Origin: Stratiolaelaps scimitus
Lineage: Eukaryota > Arthropoda > Arachnida > Mesostigmata > Laelapidae
Direction: 5' to 3'
Length of the DNA stretch: 64,000 bases
Assembly (NCBI GenBank): GCA_019614645.1
Contig: JABWDB010000036.1
Coordinates: 1,550,001 to 1,614,000 of the forward strand
The position numbers were made by a program, and so were the translations under genes. Shown here one piece after another: positions 48,677 to 61,888 of the stretch. The notes beneath the pieces were generated by a model that did not search any database, was not told the DNA's origin, and saw only the letters and a list, made by a program, of their open reading frames with translations. Every line of letters starts with the position of its first letter. Position 1 is the stretch's first letter.

Positions 48677-51600
48677 AGGAAGGAGAAGACAAGGGGGCCG
48701 ATTTCAGTAAAGGAAGCCAGCGGCTTCGGACGGCTAAAAGTGCAAAAACTTGCGCATGCTGGCTTCCTTGAACATTCTCGTTGGCTGTTCCATCGCTCGC
48801 CCTTCGGACCCTCCTCTCCCCTGTAATTCCTCTCCATATTCCTCGTCTACTCCTAAGCGGCTCTAATTAAATCATCACCTACGTGACGCTCTTAGCGCAC
48901 GTAGAACGGCGTACAGCCCAAGAAGTGTCCCTACCGCTAGCAACGGAGATCAGCATCTAAGTGTAGACCCGCTTTCGACGCGCCAATCCTCACTCGCTGC
49001 ATTGTGCGAACTGAAGAAGTCAAACGCCAGCCAACACGGCTCTCGTCCCTCATCCGGTGGACGCCGTCCGCCAGTGAGCTCGACCTCATAATGTTGATGA
49101 TGACGATGACAGAGGTTGTCGATGTGGCCAGCCGAGTCACGCAGCAGTTCATTGCTAACATCCAGCTTCGTACTACGATCTGTGGCTGATCGTGAATTGA
49201 CGACTGCCAGCTTGGTGGCGAGTGTTTTCAGTCGCGAGTCGCACCACCCTCCTGGCGTAGGCGCCATCGGATGACGTGACGCGGCCTTGTCATTGCTGGA
49301 ACGAGCTGGTTGGCTCGCTACATTCACACAGGATGACACGCGTCTGTGGCCGATTCCCCACATTTCCATCCGGCTGTCCTTCGCAAAGCGTCCTTTGTCT
49401 CTTCACAACTCAGTCGAGGACCTGCTGAACCCTCCTGACAATCTGGTTTCCAATGTCTCGATACAATGTGGCGTGAGGGATGATATCAATATACAGATCT
49501 GCTCGCCCGACCGCAATAGTTTGAGACTACTAATCATTTGTGTTACTGACGGTGGACCGAAGCCGTAGGCGAGGGCCATAGTGGAAGCTGAAGATTGCCC
49601 ACCGATCTCCAAGCTTTTATTGATCTCCAAGCTGGAAAGTATTAGAGTGCATATGAGCGTGTGTCCCGAGGATTGAATTTGTGAAATTCCGTTGCGGAGA
49701 TGTTGATCTCGAAGAGCTCTGCTTGCTCTACGCACCGGTCGACAAGTCACGACTAATGTCGATAAAAAATCAACCGATTGATCCGACGAGGTACTGCCTT
49801 ATAATTGGCCAAATTACAATGAGCAATCAGTCAAAGGCGGCCCGCGTTGGAGAATAGAAAAGGACGTCCTGTGCCGCCAGGACAACAATAGACCACGTTA
49901 AGTTTCGTTGACGAACCGGCAGAGGGTTGGACGTTTTAATGCGCCCACCGTACAGTCCGGAACTTGGACCGCCTTCGGACTACCACGTGTTCCAGGCGAC
50001 ACAGAACAGTGTGAACAATCAGAGCCTCAGTTTCCCTCAGTTCCCATTCAACTGCGATTAGTTCTTTCTCGGTATATGTCCGGACTTCGATGAGCGACAA
50101 ATGACGAAGCTTGTGCGGAGATGGCAGAATGTTATTGGACAGAAGGAAACATATTTTAGTTGAGTAGAATCGCCCCTCTTGGTACTTGTTGTGCATTTGA
50201 AATTTACTCGATTATCACTATAGACTTATGCATCAACCCTATATATATATATATGATTTCGATTGATGGTTTCGAAGAGGAGGTTGGCCACCCTCTACAT
50301 TTCTTATTGAACACCACTGCTGCTATGGCGGAATTACGCAAGAGTATGATCTCAAAACGATGGCGAACATGCGAGAAAACTAAGGATATGCGTTTAATTT
50401 CTAATTTACAGTCCTTCAAACGAATGTGGGTATTAAATATTGCGAGCGTATTGGTATTGCGAGGCTTCAGCCCTTACCACAAAAGGCTGCTTGCAGTTGT
50501 TTTTGTTTGCCATGCGTGTTGTCGCCGTTCGCAATTCAAAATTCTCACTAAATCGCCATTCAGTGTGTATAACTGCACACCTGTATACGAGCTAGACTAT
50601 GATTTGGAAGATCGCCGGGTAGACGAATCTTGGCAGCCCGCATCGAGCGTCTACGAGTCTAGTCACGAGCTCATTTGTTTTCAATCAAACCCGCAGAGAA
50701 GCTGTTAACGACAAATAGAAATGCTACAATGCTATATACGTGATCCCCGAACGATTATGGGATTCAGAAGTACGGGTGTTGCACAGCAAACACACACACA
50801 CACGCAGTGTGGCTAATCATAAAATGAATTTTGGAAAAGTAATTTCGGCTCTCCCAACCGGTCAGGGGGCGAACCAGAAATTTGTTCACGGGAAGAGGTC
50901 AACAATCCTTCAGCGTTGAGCTCAGCAGAACGAGCGGAATCCCTCGTTGACAATGTCCTCTATCAATCGAAATGTGCAGCTTACCACTGGCAGATTCCAC
51001 TGGTTCAGAATGTTTCCGCTCGCTCTAGCAGTGAATATTATTGTAGAATATGCGAGTACGCTTTCTCCTTAAAGATATCTTGACATGATGATGATTATAA
51101 GAATAAGAATAATAATAATAATAATAACAATAATAATATTATAATTGCAACTGATTCCTTCAGTAGCTAGAAGCATATATAGTATATGAGACATACAGAT
51201 TGGTATGGAGCATGACGGCTGAAACAACAATGCTGATAGAGAGAAATATATAAACGACACGATAGACACAACATAAAGCGAGAGACAAGCACGCGGCACT
51301 GGCGCATACACAGATACCCACAGATCTGGGCCCAGACTAAGCTATGTTAGCCAATCCTGAAAATGGTTAGCCCAGATCGATTATGTCTCGACTTTGTGAC
51401 TCGACGCGAAGCATTGTTAAACAACAACAACAACAACAACAGCAACAAAATAATAATAATAATAATTTGCGAGGCGACGATCGCTGGTGCAGGCATAGAG
51501 AGAATCATCAACAAACGAACAAATAAGGAAATAACAAAATAATTAAATAATAATTAATTAATTGACTGATGAGTACGACGAAATGAGGACGGCGGATTTC

Positions 51601-54489
51601 GTCACCATCGCATCTGTTAGCTAGGGAAATACTAAAAGGAAATAATATAAATAATAATAATAATAATAATAACAATTATAATATTAAGAATGACAATTAT
51701 AATTATGACAAACAAACAAATAAAAAATGATATTTATACAAACGAACCTTTTGGACCATCATTTCTACATGTAGCAACGCCAAGGCGTCCGAAGGTTGGT
51801 GGCTGATTTCATTATTCAATGCGTACGATTTGGTTACTCGATTCAGCCATACGTCCTGAACTTCACACGTAACAATGCAGCCTGCTCAGATATAGCACCG
51901 CAGTCGCTAGCCAATATTTAGCTGAAAAACGTCAAGCTAGACAATGTTGATTGCTGCCTTAACTGCTGCCTCATTGGCTTGTTCGGCCGGCTGTTTCGGG
52001 GCCGCGTCACGTGTACGGCGTGACTAGAGAGATGATAGTAAATCCTAGTCGTTCCCGAACTAAAACTTACCATCATATCTCCTAATGAGACCACTTGCCG
52101 AAATCGCCAATGATGTGCAGCCCCCCCCCCCGGCGAGTGGAGAACGATCTCGCTAAAGAGATCTCGATCTTGCAACCTCTGCATTGAATGATGAATGCGG
52201 CCGGGTGACTATGCCGTAACCGGTGGGAAACTCCTGGCGAATGCTGTCCGCCTAAGCGGCGACAAACGAAGTGGGCGGTTCTCGTCTGATCAGTTCTACT
52301 CGATCGGGAGACGGATCGCAGCCGCGGTCGGGACAGTTCAGGACCCGAATGCTAATTATGTCATGGATTCCCTGTCAGAGGTCAACGGAAACTTTCGAAT
52401 GCCCTCTTCCTCTGCCGCATTTTACCAGTGCCAGAGATCCCTCAACCCCAGCTGCTAGCACTCGTCGAGTTTGGGCGTTCCACCTTTCGTCAACAGGCGC
52501 TCGAAGGCTTCACGAGTATCACAAGTGGACGTTGATGCTGAGATGATATCATCACAAGCGATCGCTCGCTTGCTTTTTAGTGTCAAGAGAGTTATTCAGT
52601 CTTGCCCATGTATCTGACATACATACAACCACACACACACACACACACACACATACACACCCACCTGCTTATGCTATTAAACTCACCGCTGAGATGGTTG
52701 ACGCTCTATGCTCGGCGATACTGTGATTGCTGTTGCTCTGCTTATTGCGACTGATATTAGTGGCTTTGACACAGACGCACTTAAACGTTTCTACGAAGAC
52801 GCACTCACAGGGTATTCTACTTACCTATTCATGTCGTAAACAAATGATATCATATGTATCTATTATATGAGCGATTCGAGTAATTCGTGATATTTAGTAT
52901 ATTATATTTAGTGTATTAAATTATATTCTATTTAGTGCAATTCGTGTAGGCATCTTTACCTTAGTTTGCTCGTGTTTTAATAACTTGACGACATACACCA
53001 CACACACACACACACACATGGTAGCGTGCGACATCTTATTTGCTGCGACATCTCTATGGTGCTCTCTGTCCGGAGATCTCTCGAAATTCAGATACACATA
53101 GATATATGCCTTCTTGGACCACGCTTCATGATCCACGCTTTGTTAACGGCGAGAGCGAACTTCTTAGAAACTGTATAGCCTGGATGAAACTGTGGCCGCA
53201 ATTTCTTGTTTCGAACAAAGCCCATAGCATCAGTGAATAGGGAGCCTAATGAGAGCACCGAAATTAATAGTACGTATTTAGCTCTTGCTTGATACCTTAC
53301 GTGTAGTCAGGGTCGGAGCTATATATATATATGTATATATATCGACTAACAATATTTGCTTGTTCGGCAGTGTCGTTGATGCGGGAAGTGCATACGGAAC
53401 TCGAGCAGATCCGACAGGAGGAGTTGGCCCTTGCCAAGAAGCCGGGCCAATCAGCGGGCGATGTTACACCCACCAATTCGTGCAACAATAACAACAACAA
53501 TAACAACAATAACAACAACAATAACATCCCCAATCGGTCATCGTTTGATTCCCGTGAGTTGCGACCGTGTTAAGTCAACGTCGTCGAAGACGATTCGTAG
53601 GTAGCAATGGGGGGCATCGGGGACGGAAGCTAACGCCAGCCGCTAAGGAACCATTAGCCACCGAAACTATTGGGGATGAGACGTTTCAGCTTTCGGCAAC
53701 AAGGAGCAGGTGGACTCTCAACAGTGTCGGCTACCGCGTGCAAAAATCGATCGTTCGCTTAGCGGTGCCTGTTACAGTGACTGATAACGCATGCGTTCTA
53801 TTATCGTGGATCAGACCGACAAGGCACACAGAGCAGATCATTGACATAGGCCTTCGAATCAAATATGAGCAGAATAGCTCATTCGGAACTTTATATGAAA
53901 GTGATATTTCGCTATTAACGATCCCGATTCATCGAGAAGATCCCCATCCGAGTTTTTTTACAGTCCCCTTCCCTCCGCCAGAGGTCGTAAACAACTAGCC
54001 CATAAAATTGCCGCTAGAAGACGAAGAAGAAGACAGTTACATTTTGATAGCCACGCTTTGTAGCCACATATATACGGAGTCAAATGGTCATTCAGTCGGC
54101 ACAAGTAAAACTCCCGTCTACCTAATATATGATGATAATATGTAAACATGATTTGCATGGAGCTTACTACATTGAATTTGCTTTGCTTACCTTTTGCACA
54201 AATATACTGCTACATACGATATGTAAAGGACACGCTGATGGTGATCCAACCATAATAGGTCATTCGTAACGGGCAAAGATATCGTGCGTTTATTGACATT
54301 GGTTTGTTCTGTGTTGCAACAACAGGAACTCTTCCGTCGGCGAGTAGAATGCCTTCATCCGGTCTTCACGAACGAGGTTGTCTGTCGGGACGGCATTTGT
54401 CCGTTCCGAACATAGACCAGGCCCATACCTTATTGAAGCAAAGCTCGATTGAGAGCGCAGACTCGAGAATCTACCTCACATCCTCAGAA
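36061..54489 (+). CDS. sif: Still life (SIF/TIAM-family) Rac guanine-nucleotide exchange factor, N-terminal part
   Basis: Eight exons chain with matching phases: 36061-36214, 37553-37818, 39183-39251, 40258-41326, 41818-42138, 42443-42541, 53371-53553 and 54326-54489. They give 775 codons, ending in phase 0 at a GTGAGT donor. SIF activates Rac-type GTPases at synaptic and other membrane sites to shape actin. The first 160 residues align closely with Drosophila SIF as I recall it: MGNKL start with Cys7 and Cys9 (myristoyl/palmitoyl type), RRRDGHLLRLWAEVFHVS, then an EVH1/WH1-like domain (about 30-138; GQASECFIYWKD, WGLNFTSPNDAKQFRECC). KFSRKASSSYSLKLD and KVKAKRKPQSTP, QCTCMTAE follow. Residues 164-720 are a Ser/Gln/Gly/Asn-rich linker. 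The PH, RBD, PDZ and DH-PH domains are not seen, so the gene continues to the right. In-frame stops upstream of 36061 (35935, 35980) fix the start. Confidence 0.9.
37553..37818 (+). CDS. sif: sif exon 2: EVH1/WH1-like domain
   Basis: The acceptor GTGACAG ends at 37552. Phase 1 in, phase 0 out. It encodes most of the EVH1/WH1-like fold, with KWQRVSEDLVPVN, VDKILDVRLVQPGTR and FIYWKD. The donor TGC|GTGAGT follows 37818. Preceded by TAAT and CT repeats in intron 1. Confidence 0.93.
39183..39251 (+). CDS. sif: sif micro-exon 3 with a GC donor
   Basis: Its 23 codons read FKFSRKASSSYSLKLD plus flanks, a segment conserved in SIF proteins as I recall them. The acceptor is CATTTCAG at 39175-39182. 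The donor is AAG|GCAAGT at 39252, a non-canonical GC site in otherwise strong consensus context. Phase 0 on both sides. A 69-nt exon is easily missed by gene finders. Confidence 0.88.
40258..41326 (+). CDS. sif: sif exon 4: long Ser/Gln/Gly-rich linker
   Basis: Acceptor CACTGCAG ends at 40257; phase 0 in, phase 1 out. It encodes KVKAKRKPQSTPSSPSRNRA, a poly-Gly run, the conserved QCTCMTAENLHRARN, and then a 300-residue disordered stretch. That stretch has Pro6-Gln4, Gly-rich and Gln-rich (up to 6 Q) tracts and several RSKS/RSQS sites that look phosphorylatable. Donor G|GTACGT at 41327. Confidence 0.88.
41818..42138 (+). CDS. sif: sif exon 5
   Basis: Acceptor TTCGCAG ends at 41817; phase 1 on both sides. 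The conserved-looking C-terminal part reads SRLLQEYEAHLRSALARGLD and then AESYSLHTFEALLTQSMEN. This helical, low-gap stretch contrasts with the disordered preceding exon. Donor G|GTAAGT at 42139. Confidence 0.85.
42443..42541 (+). CDS. sif: sif exon 6 (tentative)
   Basis: Two AG acceptors lie 2 nt apart (42440 and 42442). Only the second gives phase 1 to phase 1, which fits exons 5 and 7. It encodes DRQLPNSPATLLHDSTSSPY and a further 13 residues before CAAG|GTACAA. Preceded by an AT/CA microsatellite in place of a good pyrimidine tract. The exon may be alternative, because exon 5 (phase 1 out) could also join exon 7 (phase 1 in) directly. Confidence 0.55.
42542..53370 (+). other. 10.8-kb sif intron
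   Basis: It holds AT microsatellites (43741-43763, 45181-45204), GA runs (48647-48675), CAA and AAT triplet tracts (51421-51445, 51450-51465, 51650-51670) and a CA run at about 52632-52652. Longest open frames are 179 codons (- strand, 45548-46087) and 182 codons (+ strand, 50160-50708). Neither has recognisable motifs or splice context. I see no nested gene that I would defend. Confidence 0.6.
53371..53553 (+). CDS. sif: sif exon 7: helix plus poly-Asn tract
   Basis: Acceptor TGTTCGGCAG ends at 53370; phase 1 on both sides. It encodes SLMREVHTELEQIRQEELAL, a charged amphipathic helix, then a 14-15 residue Asn run made by (AAC/AAT)n, then IPNRSSFDS. Donor CCC|GTGAGT at 53554. The frame over the repeat is maintained. 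Confidence 0.8.
54326..54489 (+). CDS. sif: sif exon 8
   Basis: Acceptor CAACAACAG ends at 54325; phase 1 in, phase 0 out. It encodes SGLHERGCLSGRHLSVPNID, LLKQSSIESADSRIYLTSSE. Donor GAA|GTGAGT follows 54489. The next exon is not certainly inside the window. Confidence 0.8.
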
Positions 54490-56365
54490 GTGAGTACAAA
54501 GGTCTTTTATTCGAACACATTGAACACACTATCTACGAAGTAAATACAACTAAGGAAATTTCTCTATCGACCACGATCACTTATATGTTAGTTATCAACT
54601 AGATTCCTTCTACTGTTTGTTCCCGCTGCTCGCACAGCTAGTCAGTTACATGTTTTACGCCAAATTCCTAGGTCACTACATATCTGTTCGAGGGAAATAC
54701 GAATCACATCTGTGGGAGCTTTATAAACGTGTGCTTCTTGTTACCTCGAATCTATTTCTTATACATAGGTGTTCGCTAGGCACCATCTCTGTAGCGGTGG
54801 TCCGTAGGAGAGTTCGAATTTCCCCAAATCCATTCTCGAAATTTGTTCAACTCACGAAGTGCTGTTGGGGAACGAGAGCATGCTTACAATGGACTCAGGC
54901 TTTTCCCTATGGAACGACTTCGTTCTCTGGTGAACGTTCTTTGAAGTGGTCTTCACAGTGACGGCACTCTGCAGATGTAGGTTTTTTTTTATCAGAACCA
55001 TTTATCAGACGTCAGCTTAAGGTCCAACATAATAAAGGCAATTACATAGCGTGGTGCATGGCCTAGAGAAATGATTGCCGTGCTATTCATCCGAACCTCA
55101 ATAGACAAATGACATGCCCTATATCAGCCACAGACACACGTAGCACGTGCGTACATCTCAAATAAGGCCAATGCATTACTACTATTGTCGTGGCTATTCC
55201 AAAGGCGTAACGAGAGCGAATTCTACTATAATATAATTGTAGGCTTTAAGTAATCTGCTAAATTGGTTTGTTGTCGACGGAACTGTCAGTGTGGTACGCT
55301 TTATCTTTTAGTAGTCAACTGAGCTTACCTTATTTGTTTCTCTTTAATTAAGAGACGATGATGATCACCACCACCACCAGGACACTTTATAATTAGACAA
55401 CTGTACGGGTTGCGGATTAAACATCACCGTTGTAAGGTCAAAGCAGAACATTCACTTGTGTAGAATACTAACCGGTAGGCCACAATCAATGCTGGTGCTA
55501 CTCTCACAAAGCTAGCAGCGAGTGAGTAAGCCGCCTGGTCCATTCTCAGCGAGGCGTTCTCTGCATAGCCTGGAAATATATTAGTAAAGTCTCCACGGAG
55601 CGTCGAAGCCATTAGAGGAGGACCGACGCAACTCTAAGCCTACCCCGGGTGCCGTTGCTTCTGCTAGCTGCATCTCGATTCGCTGGTGTCGCAGCGAGCT
55701 GCCAAGGGGTGGACTGGAGTTCAAGCCTTTCAAAAGAAATTTGGATAGAAGCAGGCAATGATTGAGAAAAACCCATCGAAACGAGACCATGTCCATCAAC
55801 GTCACAACAACAACAACAACAATAGATGACGGGGCTGATGGAAAAAGGCAGGCGATCGAACGTCGAGCAAATTGTCCTATATTAAGGCTGCGACTAGCGT
55901 CGTCGAAGAAACGGGACAGCCTTGCGTAGACTGGGCGGATCGAGAGAAGTCGTCCAGCACTCGTCCCGTCCATGTCCAAAGACGACTGTAGTATTCGAAA
56001 TCGTTCGCATTAAAGGTGAATATTTACACACTGAGTGGCTGAGCCTATGTCGTGCAAGGATGTGCCGGTATGAATATTGTCGTTTGGGGGCCGCTGTCGC
56101 ATAAGAGGAACTATGGTTCTAAGGCTCAGGGCATTAGGGACCATTACTAGGGGCTGTTGGCTGTGCACTTAGTATGCGAACGTTTATTATGGTAAAGGGA
56201 AATACCTAGTTTAGGAGACGTTTGACAATATAGCGTTTTTGTTACATATTTGACAATGGTCTATTGTCTACTAAATGACAATCACATTAAGTGATAAAGA
56301 GACGCTTGATTGATCAAAACGTATGGCACCTTCTAGTTCAGCAACAGTCTGAACGGGTATACATA

Positions 56366-56397
<32 letters not shown>

Positions 56398-57972
56398 GTG
56401 GTGGTGAGCGGCATAATGCTCAGACACTCGACATTCGTTTAATTCGACTAGGTCAAGATACTACCGACGCACATTGTCCATAAACATGAAGGTCGAAGGT
56501 TAATCATTGGCATAGATAGCTTTGCTCGAACGCCCCGCGGCTGGCAAAAAGAGGAAGATCCAGCTCGAGCCGACGGAGGGAAGAAGGAGAGGATGAGTCC
56601 CTCAAAAAATCCTAAACGATCTAGATGACCCCCCCACCCTACGACCTATATATTTCTACGATCTGTCGACGTCTTGTGTCATATGACGGAGACGAAAAAC
56701 GGGTCTAGCGATCATTCGAGGCCGCCGATAGTGGACGGGACGCCCCACCAGCAAAGTAACAGCAGGGGAAGGCCGCGAGAAAAGGTCTCTTTACAGCGAA
56801 ATAGATCCACCCCTTCTAGCCGCATTGATGGCAGCATAGGTCATCAAGTAACGGCTCCCTCGGGCTCATATCTGTGCTGTACTCATCGTAATAGGCGTAG
56901 CACCAGCAGTGTTATGACTATCACCAGCCAGCCTTGTCCATGTCCATTTTACTGTGTTACTTTGTCGTATCCTGCATGAGCAAAATGTATCTGCTTTTGA
57001 ACTGCAGACATATTCCTTGCGAGAGAGATAGTGACCTGCGGTTACCGAACGCAACACCTAAGTCGTTCACCTTGCGAAACTCGCTCATCAGGAAAAAAAA
57101 ACATTTTGATAGCAGTGAGAGCAGCTCGATCTTATCATTAAAAACAAATGCCTTGTATGCCCCCTGTAGTGGAGTACTTGGTTTCCGGTTGCATACTAAA
57201 TTCCTCCTTAGTTGGCGTTGGCGGATGCTACGCGTCGCTCGCGATAGTCGGTAGTACTTAAAGGTTCAGTGCTGAGGACTGTCAAATCGGGGAATGGCTG
57301 AGATGCAGCTTAAAAAAAGTTTTGTTTTTAGATTGCCACTTACAGCGCGCGCGCGCGCGCGCTCGCACAAACACTGCGAATTTTCCTCTTAAGTAGCACA
57401 CACTCCCGAACTCTAGACATCGGCAGGGACAGCATTCGCAACGGGTGACCATTGCGAGTAGTGTGCGGACAGCGTTGCTAAAAAATTCTGTGTGTTGTGC
57501 CAGCCACCTGTATAAGACCAAGCCCTGTTTATATCTTCGCGCGGTTAGCCAAGGTTACGTTCGCTCGACCTCACAGTTCCTCCAGGTGAAGGAACTCTGC
57601 GCGTGAAGCTCCTCGAAATCGACTGGACGAAGGTAGATAGAGATAGCACATAGTACGGACGGCATTTAATGGGGGGAAAACGATATATTGCGTGACTACT
57701 TGATTGGTCCAAGACTGTCGAACGCCATTGGATATGCTGGATCTTCGTCGCTTTCGACTGTACAAACAGCTTCTGTATCTCTGTCATTCGTTCACTAGCG
57801 GGATCAATGAGGGAGCTGGCAGGATCATGTCGGTTGTATCTCGTCTCGTTCGGAGTCACGAGATGACCGCACACTGCCGCAGCTCCTTATTGCCATTACC
57901 GAATGCACGCAGCGTTGTTGTGACGTTGCGGGTGGTTTGCACGCGCAGAAAACGGTCGAGGTCAATGGACGA

Positions 57973-58018
<46 letters not shown>

Positions 58019-58100
58019 TTTCACTCGCGTTCAACTCGTCGCTCGACCTGTTTCTGATCTCTGTGGCGAATGCATTGTCGTTGACTGCATTTGTCCTGAG
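54490..58100 (+). other. Probable sif intron sequence
   Basis: No exon recognised. A TA tract at about 56361-56381 runs directly into 17 T at about 56382-56397. A short GC dinucleotide run lies at 57345-57362. The open frame at 56674-56979 (rich in Ser, Arg and Pro) has a weak GTAACG donor-like site but no acceptor. Confidence 0.45.
57977..58014. repeat. (CT)n microsatellite
   Basis: About 38 nt of uninterrupted CT at the left edge of the second GC-rich block. Confidence 0.95.
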
Positions 58101-58862
58101 TTTGTCATCTCTCGTCAGAGCGACAGAATGCAGTGCAGGTAGTCAGCCAAGGACAGGATGGCAAAGGAGATTGATCCTGGTGCGAAAAACAGGAACGCCA
58201 AATCCACAAAAGATGGCAGAAGAACGACAGCGGTGACGAGTAAGGATGGTGTTGTTGGTGGTGGTGACTGCGGCGGCGGCGGCATCTGCGTCTGTACAAA
58301 ATCGGGTCGACGGAGAGCAGACCCCGGAGTGTCGACCGTGAACTACTGACTCCTGACTAGTACCACCGGACAACCGCTTAGCAGTGAAGCCATGGCGGGG
58401 TCGTCGGCAAACGAGAACGAGTCAACCGGCGAAGACGGTGGTAGTGAAAACACAGGCGCTGTTCGCTGTCCTCAGTTCTTTCCCACGTTGACTGCAACAT
58501 TCAACGACCTTGCGACTGACCGAGAGGCGACCGCTTCCCGTCGGTCGGTCGGTCCGCCCGTCCGCCCGCTTTTCCCTTTCGTTTTCCACTTCTACGTCTA
58601 CTGCAACTACTTCTTCCTCATTTTCTTTTCCTCGAAGGATGGCTTTTAGGGGATACTCCCCTCTCAGGGTGTCTATGGCCCGGACTCGCTCACTCGCCCG
58701 TCCGCCCCGTCAACTATCCCGTTGACTGTTCCCGCCCGACCGAGGCGGCAGCGGCGGCGGCGGCGGTTGGGAAAACGGCTGGTGGGCGGCGGCGGCGGGG
58801 GCGGGGGCCTAGAGGGACTTTTGGTCGTTGTCTTCTATGGTCTCTCCTTTAGTAGTAGCTGC

Positions 58863-58893
<31 letters not shown>

Positions 58894-59639
58894 ACTGCTG
58901 CTATTACTACTCTACGCTCGACTCTGCCGGTGTCTCCTTCTCGTATCCTGAGGAGAATGTTAAGAGCGTTTTGTTCGATGCTAAAGTCACACACCGGTCG
59001 TTCAACCGAACGAGCCAAACCAGCGAGCACAAACGTCATCTGGGGCCAGCCATAACTGTCCACACCATCTGGCCTGTATACACCTATATATATATATATA
59101 TATATATGATCAAACAGCAGTTGCAATATTGCATGCTAATTGTAGCAGTATAGTTGGGCAGTTAACATGGCCGCAGCCGTTCATCGGGTTCACTCTACGT
59201 TCTGTTAACTCAAGATACGCGTACACAATTCAATCACATATTGCGTGCTGCCTATATATATATATATATGGTATTTCAATTTGACGCTCTCACTCGCGTT
59301 CCCTTCTCCGAGAAAACTTGCGGGCGCTCTTTTACAAATGTTCAGTTCAGCTCTCTACTTGCGCCAACCATTGCCACTACCTAGCGTGTTGTTGTTGTTG
59401 TTGCTGATGCGTATAGCCGCTCGGGGTCGTCCTGTTTCATGACTGGATAGTCCTGGATAGCAGCAGCAGCAGCGTGCTGCGAGTGGCTGCGGTGTAAGCG
59501 TCAGAGTCGAGGACGGACAAACCGTTGTTCATTGTCGTTTCCTCCCCTGTCGCTTGTATCCTGCAACAGCAGGAGCAGCTCCGGTGTCGTCGGCGTTGTC
59601 GTCGTCCTCCGTTCGGACTTCGCCTCCTTCTTCTCCTTA

Positions 59640-59678
<39 letters not shown>

Positions 59679-61888
59679 TGTGCCCTTCTCCGCTTTCGGG
59701 CCTCACCAGGCAGCTCACGTCGGGGCGATCTCTAAATTAAATCATTCAAGCTGGTGATTCCGCTGCTGCTGCTTGCTCATTCTTTCGTTCGTTGGCTCGT
59801 CGGAACGGTGGCCGTCCGCCGTTCGACGGCAGCCGCTGCCGGCAGCAGCCTCCGCCTGCTCTTCTCTTCGTCTAGTTCCTTCTTGTCTACTTGCTTCCTC
59901 GCCTGCTTGGTTAGAGGACTACGACGATGGCGGGGGCGGCGCCGGCTCTGGCGGCGCCGGCCACCACCGCTGCTACTACTGTCAGCCATCATGCCATGTT
60001 GGCTGGCTGCTTCGTTGGCCGACCATCCCTCCCGACCCGTCCCCCGAGGTCCTAGTGTAGCCAGCCACCGAGGCAAAGGCCCTGCCGCCCGAGCTTTCCA
60101 GACGCAGCCGGCGTGCGCGGATCCTTTTCCTAGTCGTCACCACCACCGCCTCCACCACCACCACCACCACCAAACGGCCACTCCACTCCAGTCACGCACA
60201 CAGACACACTCAGTCTGACTCCTTCCTCGCGACAGCCTCGCTAGATGGCGCCACCACTAGGCAGCATCGATTCGTGACGTCACCACGCAGCATTGGCGGT
60301 CGAGGGGGTCGCTCACAAGCGGGGGCACCGTCAGCCAGCGACGGGGGCGACGTTGGGATGGTTTGTGGACGAGATGGGGTCGGTTGCTTTGCCGGGGTGA
60401 GGCTCGAGGAATCACCGACAGCGTCCGCCAGCCAGCCAGCCAGCCAGCCAGCCATCGGGAAGGAAAGGGGGCGCCACCGTCTATGGGTAGATGACTCGGG
60501 GGCGCGGGGGCGTGGCGAGGGGTAGTCGATCCTCCTCTCCCGTCCTCTCTCCTTCGTCCGGGTTGCGGCAGAACGCAGTGAACGTCTGGCCGTCCTTCAG
60601 CGAGGATGAAAGGATAAGGATGAGGATTCGAAATGCTCTTACCGGCTGTGCTCTGCGCGCCCGTTGACTGCGCTGCCAATATCCACTTTGCCCAGCGCTA
60701 CCCCGTTACAAGCAGCAACAATAGCGACACTTACGGTGCATCAACAATGTTACAACAACAACAACAAGGACAAGTTCGGCAGCATTAGCGGCAATGGCAC
60801 GCGCACGTTGTTGTTGCTGTTGTTGTTGTTCTCGTTGATGTGTACGAACTGTGTCAGCATCGAGAACAGTGGCGGCTGTCGGAAGTGCCGTTGAATGAAT
60901 GTTGCTGCAAGGCGGCCGCTCGCCCGCTGCCGAACACCGCTTCTTGTGCAGGGCCGTTACTCGCGGCCGTTACAGCGGCGACGGCAGCAGAACGAGACGG
61001 TCACATCGCAACGGGCGGCGACGCCGCAGCGGCGGCCGGTGACTGCTGATGCTGCTGCAGCAGCAGCGGGAGCAGCTCGCGGCCGTCGTAATACAGTCGT
61101 GGCAGCTCGAGCTCCTCGTCGCCAACGTCGTCAACGCCAAGGCGCGTCGTCATCGAATGCAACTCGCTCGCATCTTCGTTGTTGTTCGTGTTCGTCAGCA
61201 GCATCATCATCATAATCGTCATCACCATCGTGGTGGTGAACGTGGTGGTCGTAGTGGTCGTAGAAGTTGTGAGGTGCAGCAAGCTAGGCAGCCAGTACAA
61301 CGCCAACAACAGCATGATCAACATCTTCAGTTGTTGTCGCGCGCGGAATAGATGAGTGAGGGATGCGTGTTTGTTATTGAGTGCGTCAAGCGAATACGTG
61401 TATTGCGCCCCTTCGTTCGGTCTGCGTGTCCACGCGCGCCCCGATCCACCACGGTCGGTTCGTTTCTGTGGCAGCTCCTCTGCAATCTCCCGGATGTCTC
61501 TGTGCGTGTCCGTGTGCGTCTCAGTGGACGACTGCCCCATGGACACGATGTGAGCGTAGGATTGTGCCGTCGCTGGTGAGTTTTCCACGTGAGTTTGCGA
61601 GCGGCGCCGCCCCCCCGCCCGCTCCGTTCGGCGGGTGCTGGTGCTGCCTTCGGAGCCGCCGTCGCTTGGAACAACGACAGTGACGCTTGGGAAAATACTT
61701 CGACGAGAGAAGGAGCGAGAGAGAGAGAGAGGAGAGTTTTGTTTACACCGAGAGGCGTGTCACAGCCTTGGCTGCAGCCGCTTCTAGCATGGCCTAAGAC
61801 GGCTGTTGTGTCACATCGAACAAACTTGTGGACCTAGGTGACAGGCGCGCCTACGGGGCCGCCTGTCGTCTTTGCGATCGGCGCCAAA
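58100..61888 (+). promoter_or_regulatory. Second GC-rich microsatellite block, possible alternative promoter
   Basis: The composition is the same as at 25-36 kb: CGG, CAG/CTG, CCA and TTG triplet tracts plus (CT)n at 59643-59675. Many overlapping open frames up to 195 codons on both strands follow from the repeats. A promoter role is inferred from the likeness to the block upstream of sif exon 1 and from the exon candidate that follows. Confidence 0.3.

Noticed and set aside
49333..49482. Exon-like segment with SFAKRPLSLHNSVEDLL
   Set aside because: An AG acceptor exists, but phase 0 does not fit the sif chain on either side and no matching donor was found.
50160..50708. 182-codon plus-strand frame in a sif intron
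   Set aside because: No motif, no splice signals of fitting phase and an AT-repeat at its start; length is within what chance can give in 64 kb.
61001..61588. 195-codon minus-strand frame with a hydrophobic stretch and Thr run
   Set aside because: A signal-peptide-like LIMLLLALYWLPSLL is present, but the rest comes from CAG, GTT and ATG-type triplet repeats; no prohormone cleavage pattern or known fold.
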